NCBI GenBank assembly: GCA_041674705.1
Contig: JBAYVF010000036.1
Span: forward strand, 1-5,154
DNA: 5,154 nt
Direction of reading: 5' to 3'
Source: Aquincolibacterium sp041674705
GTDB taxonomy: Bacteria; Omnitrophota; Omnitrophia; Omnitrophales; Aquincolibacteriaceae
Under the pieces are notes generated by a model. That model searched no databases, was not told the origin of the DNA, and saw nothing but the letters and a program-made list of their open reading frames with translations. The position numbers and the translations under genes are program-made. This document shows positions 4,500 to 5,154 of the stretch, one piece after another. The first letter of the stretch is position 1, and each line of letters starts with the position of its first letter.

Positions 4500-5154
4500 A
4501 AATATTCTATTGGTTGTTGGCAGGGCTTCTGGTTTTTGTTGTGAATGTTAACGCTGCGAATCCCGACCCCCGAGCTTCAAGTCCCCAACGAATTGTTTCT
4601 ATCAATCTTTGTTCGGACGAGCTTTTGCTGCGTCTGGTTCCGCCGGAGCGTGTGGCAGCTCTGACAAAATTCAGCGCTGACCGCGAAGTTTCGACCATTG
4701 CTTCTCAAGCTAAAGACATCAAAAAGATCCAGGGCGGCATCGAGGATGTTCAAGCCTGCGGGCCGGATCTGCTGGTGGGCGGAAAGTTCAGCCACAAGGA
4801 GACGCTCCGTTTTTTCAGTCGCTCCGGGATCCCGGTCCTGACCCTCGGCGTTCCAAAAAATTTTGAAGACATTTATACGGATATCCGTAAACTCGCTGCA
4901 GCGGTTGGGGAGTCCCCGAAAGGCGAAGCCATCGTCAAAGAGATGCAGGATAAGCTCGAGGAATTAAAACCCAAGGCAACACCCGGTGTTAAATTTCGCG
5001 GCCCCGAAGTCAAACACCGGGTGTTAACGGGGTCAAAACGCGCGCTCTTTTTTCAGAGCGGGGGCCTTGTTCCGGGCTCGGGAACGTTTGAAAATGCGAT
5101 CATGGAAGCCGCCGGGCTTGAAAATCTTGCCACGACGGCCGGGATCCGGAATTA
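4496..5154 (+). CDS. btuF: Periplasmic cobalamin-binding protein, BtuF-like (3' end missing)
   Basis: This frame is open from ATG 4496 to the right edge (219 residues seen) and encodes the substrate-binding component of an ABC importer (PF01497, COG0614). The start overlaps the previous stop as ATGA, and GGAAG ends one base before the ATG, so translation is probably coupled. Residues 1-20 are a signal peptide (MKIFYWLLAGLLVFVVNVNA) with a VNA|AN cleavage site. The first lobe carries RIVSINLCSDELLLRL (32-47), ERVAAL (51-56), the characteristic GPDLLVGG (89-96), then SGIPVLTLG (110-118). A long linking helix follows (DIYTDIRKLAAAVGESP, 125-141, and onward). The second lobe begins at RALFFQSGG (182-190) with PGSGTFENAIMEAAGLENLA (193-212), as in cobalamin/haem-type binding proteins. 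Between the helix and RALFF there is an apparent extra stretch (about 161-178) encoded by a palindrome. Cobalamin specificity is inferred from the riboswitch; iron-siderophore binding is the main alternative. Confidence 0.88.
   Translation, partial: MKIFYWLLAGLLVFVVNVNAANPDPRASSPQRIVSINLCSDELLLRLVPPERVAALTKFSADREVSTIASQAKDIKKIQGGIEDVQACGPDLLVGGKFSHKETLRFFSRSGIPVLTLGVPKNFEDIYTDIRKLAAAVGESPKGEAIVKEMQDKLEELKPKATPGVKFRGPEVKHRVLTGSKRALFFQSGGLVPGSGTFENAIMEAAGLENLATTAGIRN
4978..5025 (+). repeat. 48-base palindromic element inside the btuF-like gene
   Basis: AACACCCGGTGTT (4978-4990) is perfectly complementary to AACACCGGGTGTT (5013-5025). After a two-base mismatch on each side a further 6-bp stem, ATTTCG/CGAAGT (4993-4998 with 5005-5010, one G-U), closes a 6-base loop CGGCCC. 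The unit is exactly 48 bases (16 codons) and keeps the reading frame. It encodes about residues 161-177 of the binding protein, at a place where related proteins usually seem to have a short junction. Each arm is itself nearly palindromic. This is compatible with a protein-coding palindromic insertion of the kind known from Rickettsia (RPEs), but copies elsewhere cannot be seen from this window. Confidence 0.7.

Noticed and set aside
1..5154. CRISPR array, tRNA, rRNA or transposase
   Set aside because: No regularly spaced repeats, no tRNA-like cloverleaf or rRNA sequence and no transposase domain were seen on either strand.

Overview
The window looks like a piece of a Gram-negative bacterial chromosome, with every gene on the + strand. 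It holds the tail of an MFS exporter gene, then a cobalamin (vitamin B12) uptake operon with its own riboswitch. An outer-membrane receptor ending in phenylalanine, a TonB-type protein and a periplasmic binding protein all require a cell with an outer membrane. No taxonomic marker gene is present. The WPFSKKKK-type N-terminus of the receptor and the general gene style remind me of candidate phyla such as Omnitrophota, but this is only an impression.

Layout: (1) 2-1132 is an MFS_3/EntS-like transporter cut by the left edge; its frame is open from base 2, so the first ATG at 65 is internal. (2) 1133-1639 is a 507-base non-coding leader. It contains a 9-bp hairpin just after the MFS stop, a candidate sigma70-like promoter (about 1175-1202), a cobalamin riboswitch aptamer (about 1230-1414), a long structured stretch with a palindromic repeat and alternative helices (1424-1597), and a strong intrinsic terminator (1602-1639) ending directly against the next start codon. 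(3) 1640-3994 is a 784-residue TonB-dependent receptor, probably BtuB-like. (4) 4008-4499 is a short 163-residue TonB-family protein. (5) 4496-5154 is a BtuF-like cobalamin-binding protein running off the right edge; an in-frame 48-base palindrome sits inside it.

How it fits together: when B12 is scarce the riboswitch should let RNA polymerase pass the terminator. The receptor then takes corrinoid across the outer membrane, the TonB-like protein may transmit proton-motive force to it, and the binding protein hands the ligand to an inner-membrane ABC transporter, whose btuC/btuD genes would be expected just beyond the right edge. Gene spacing (13 bases, then an ATGA overlap) supports one transcript.

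The most unusual points are a ribosome-binding site buried in the terminator stem, an expression platform stretched to nearly 190 bases with palindromic material in it, a TonB protein without the usual long proline-rich spacer, and the exactly 16-codon palindrome inside the binding-protein gene.
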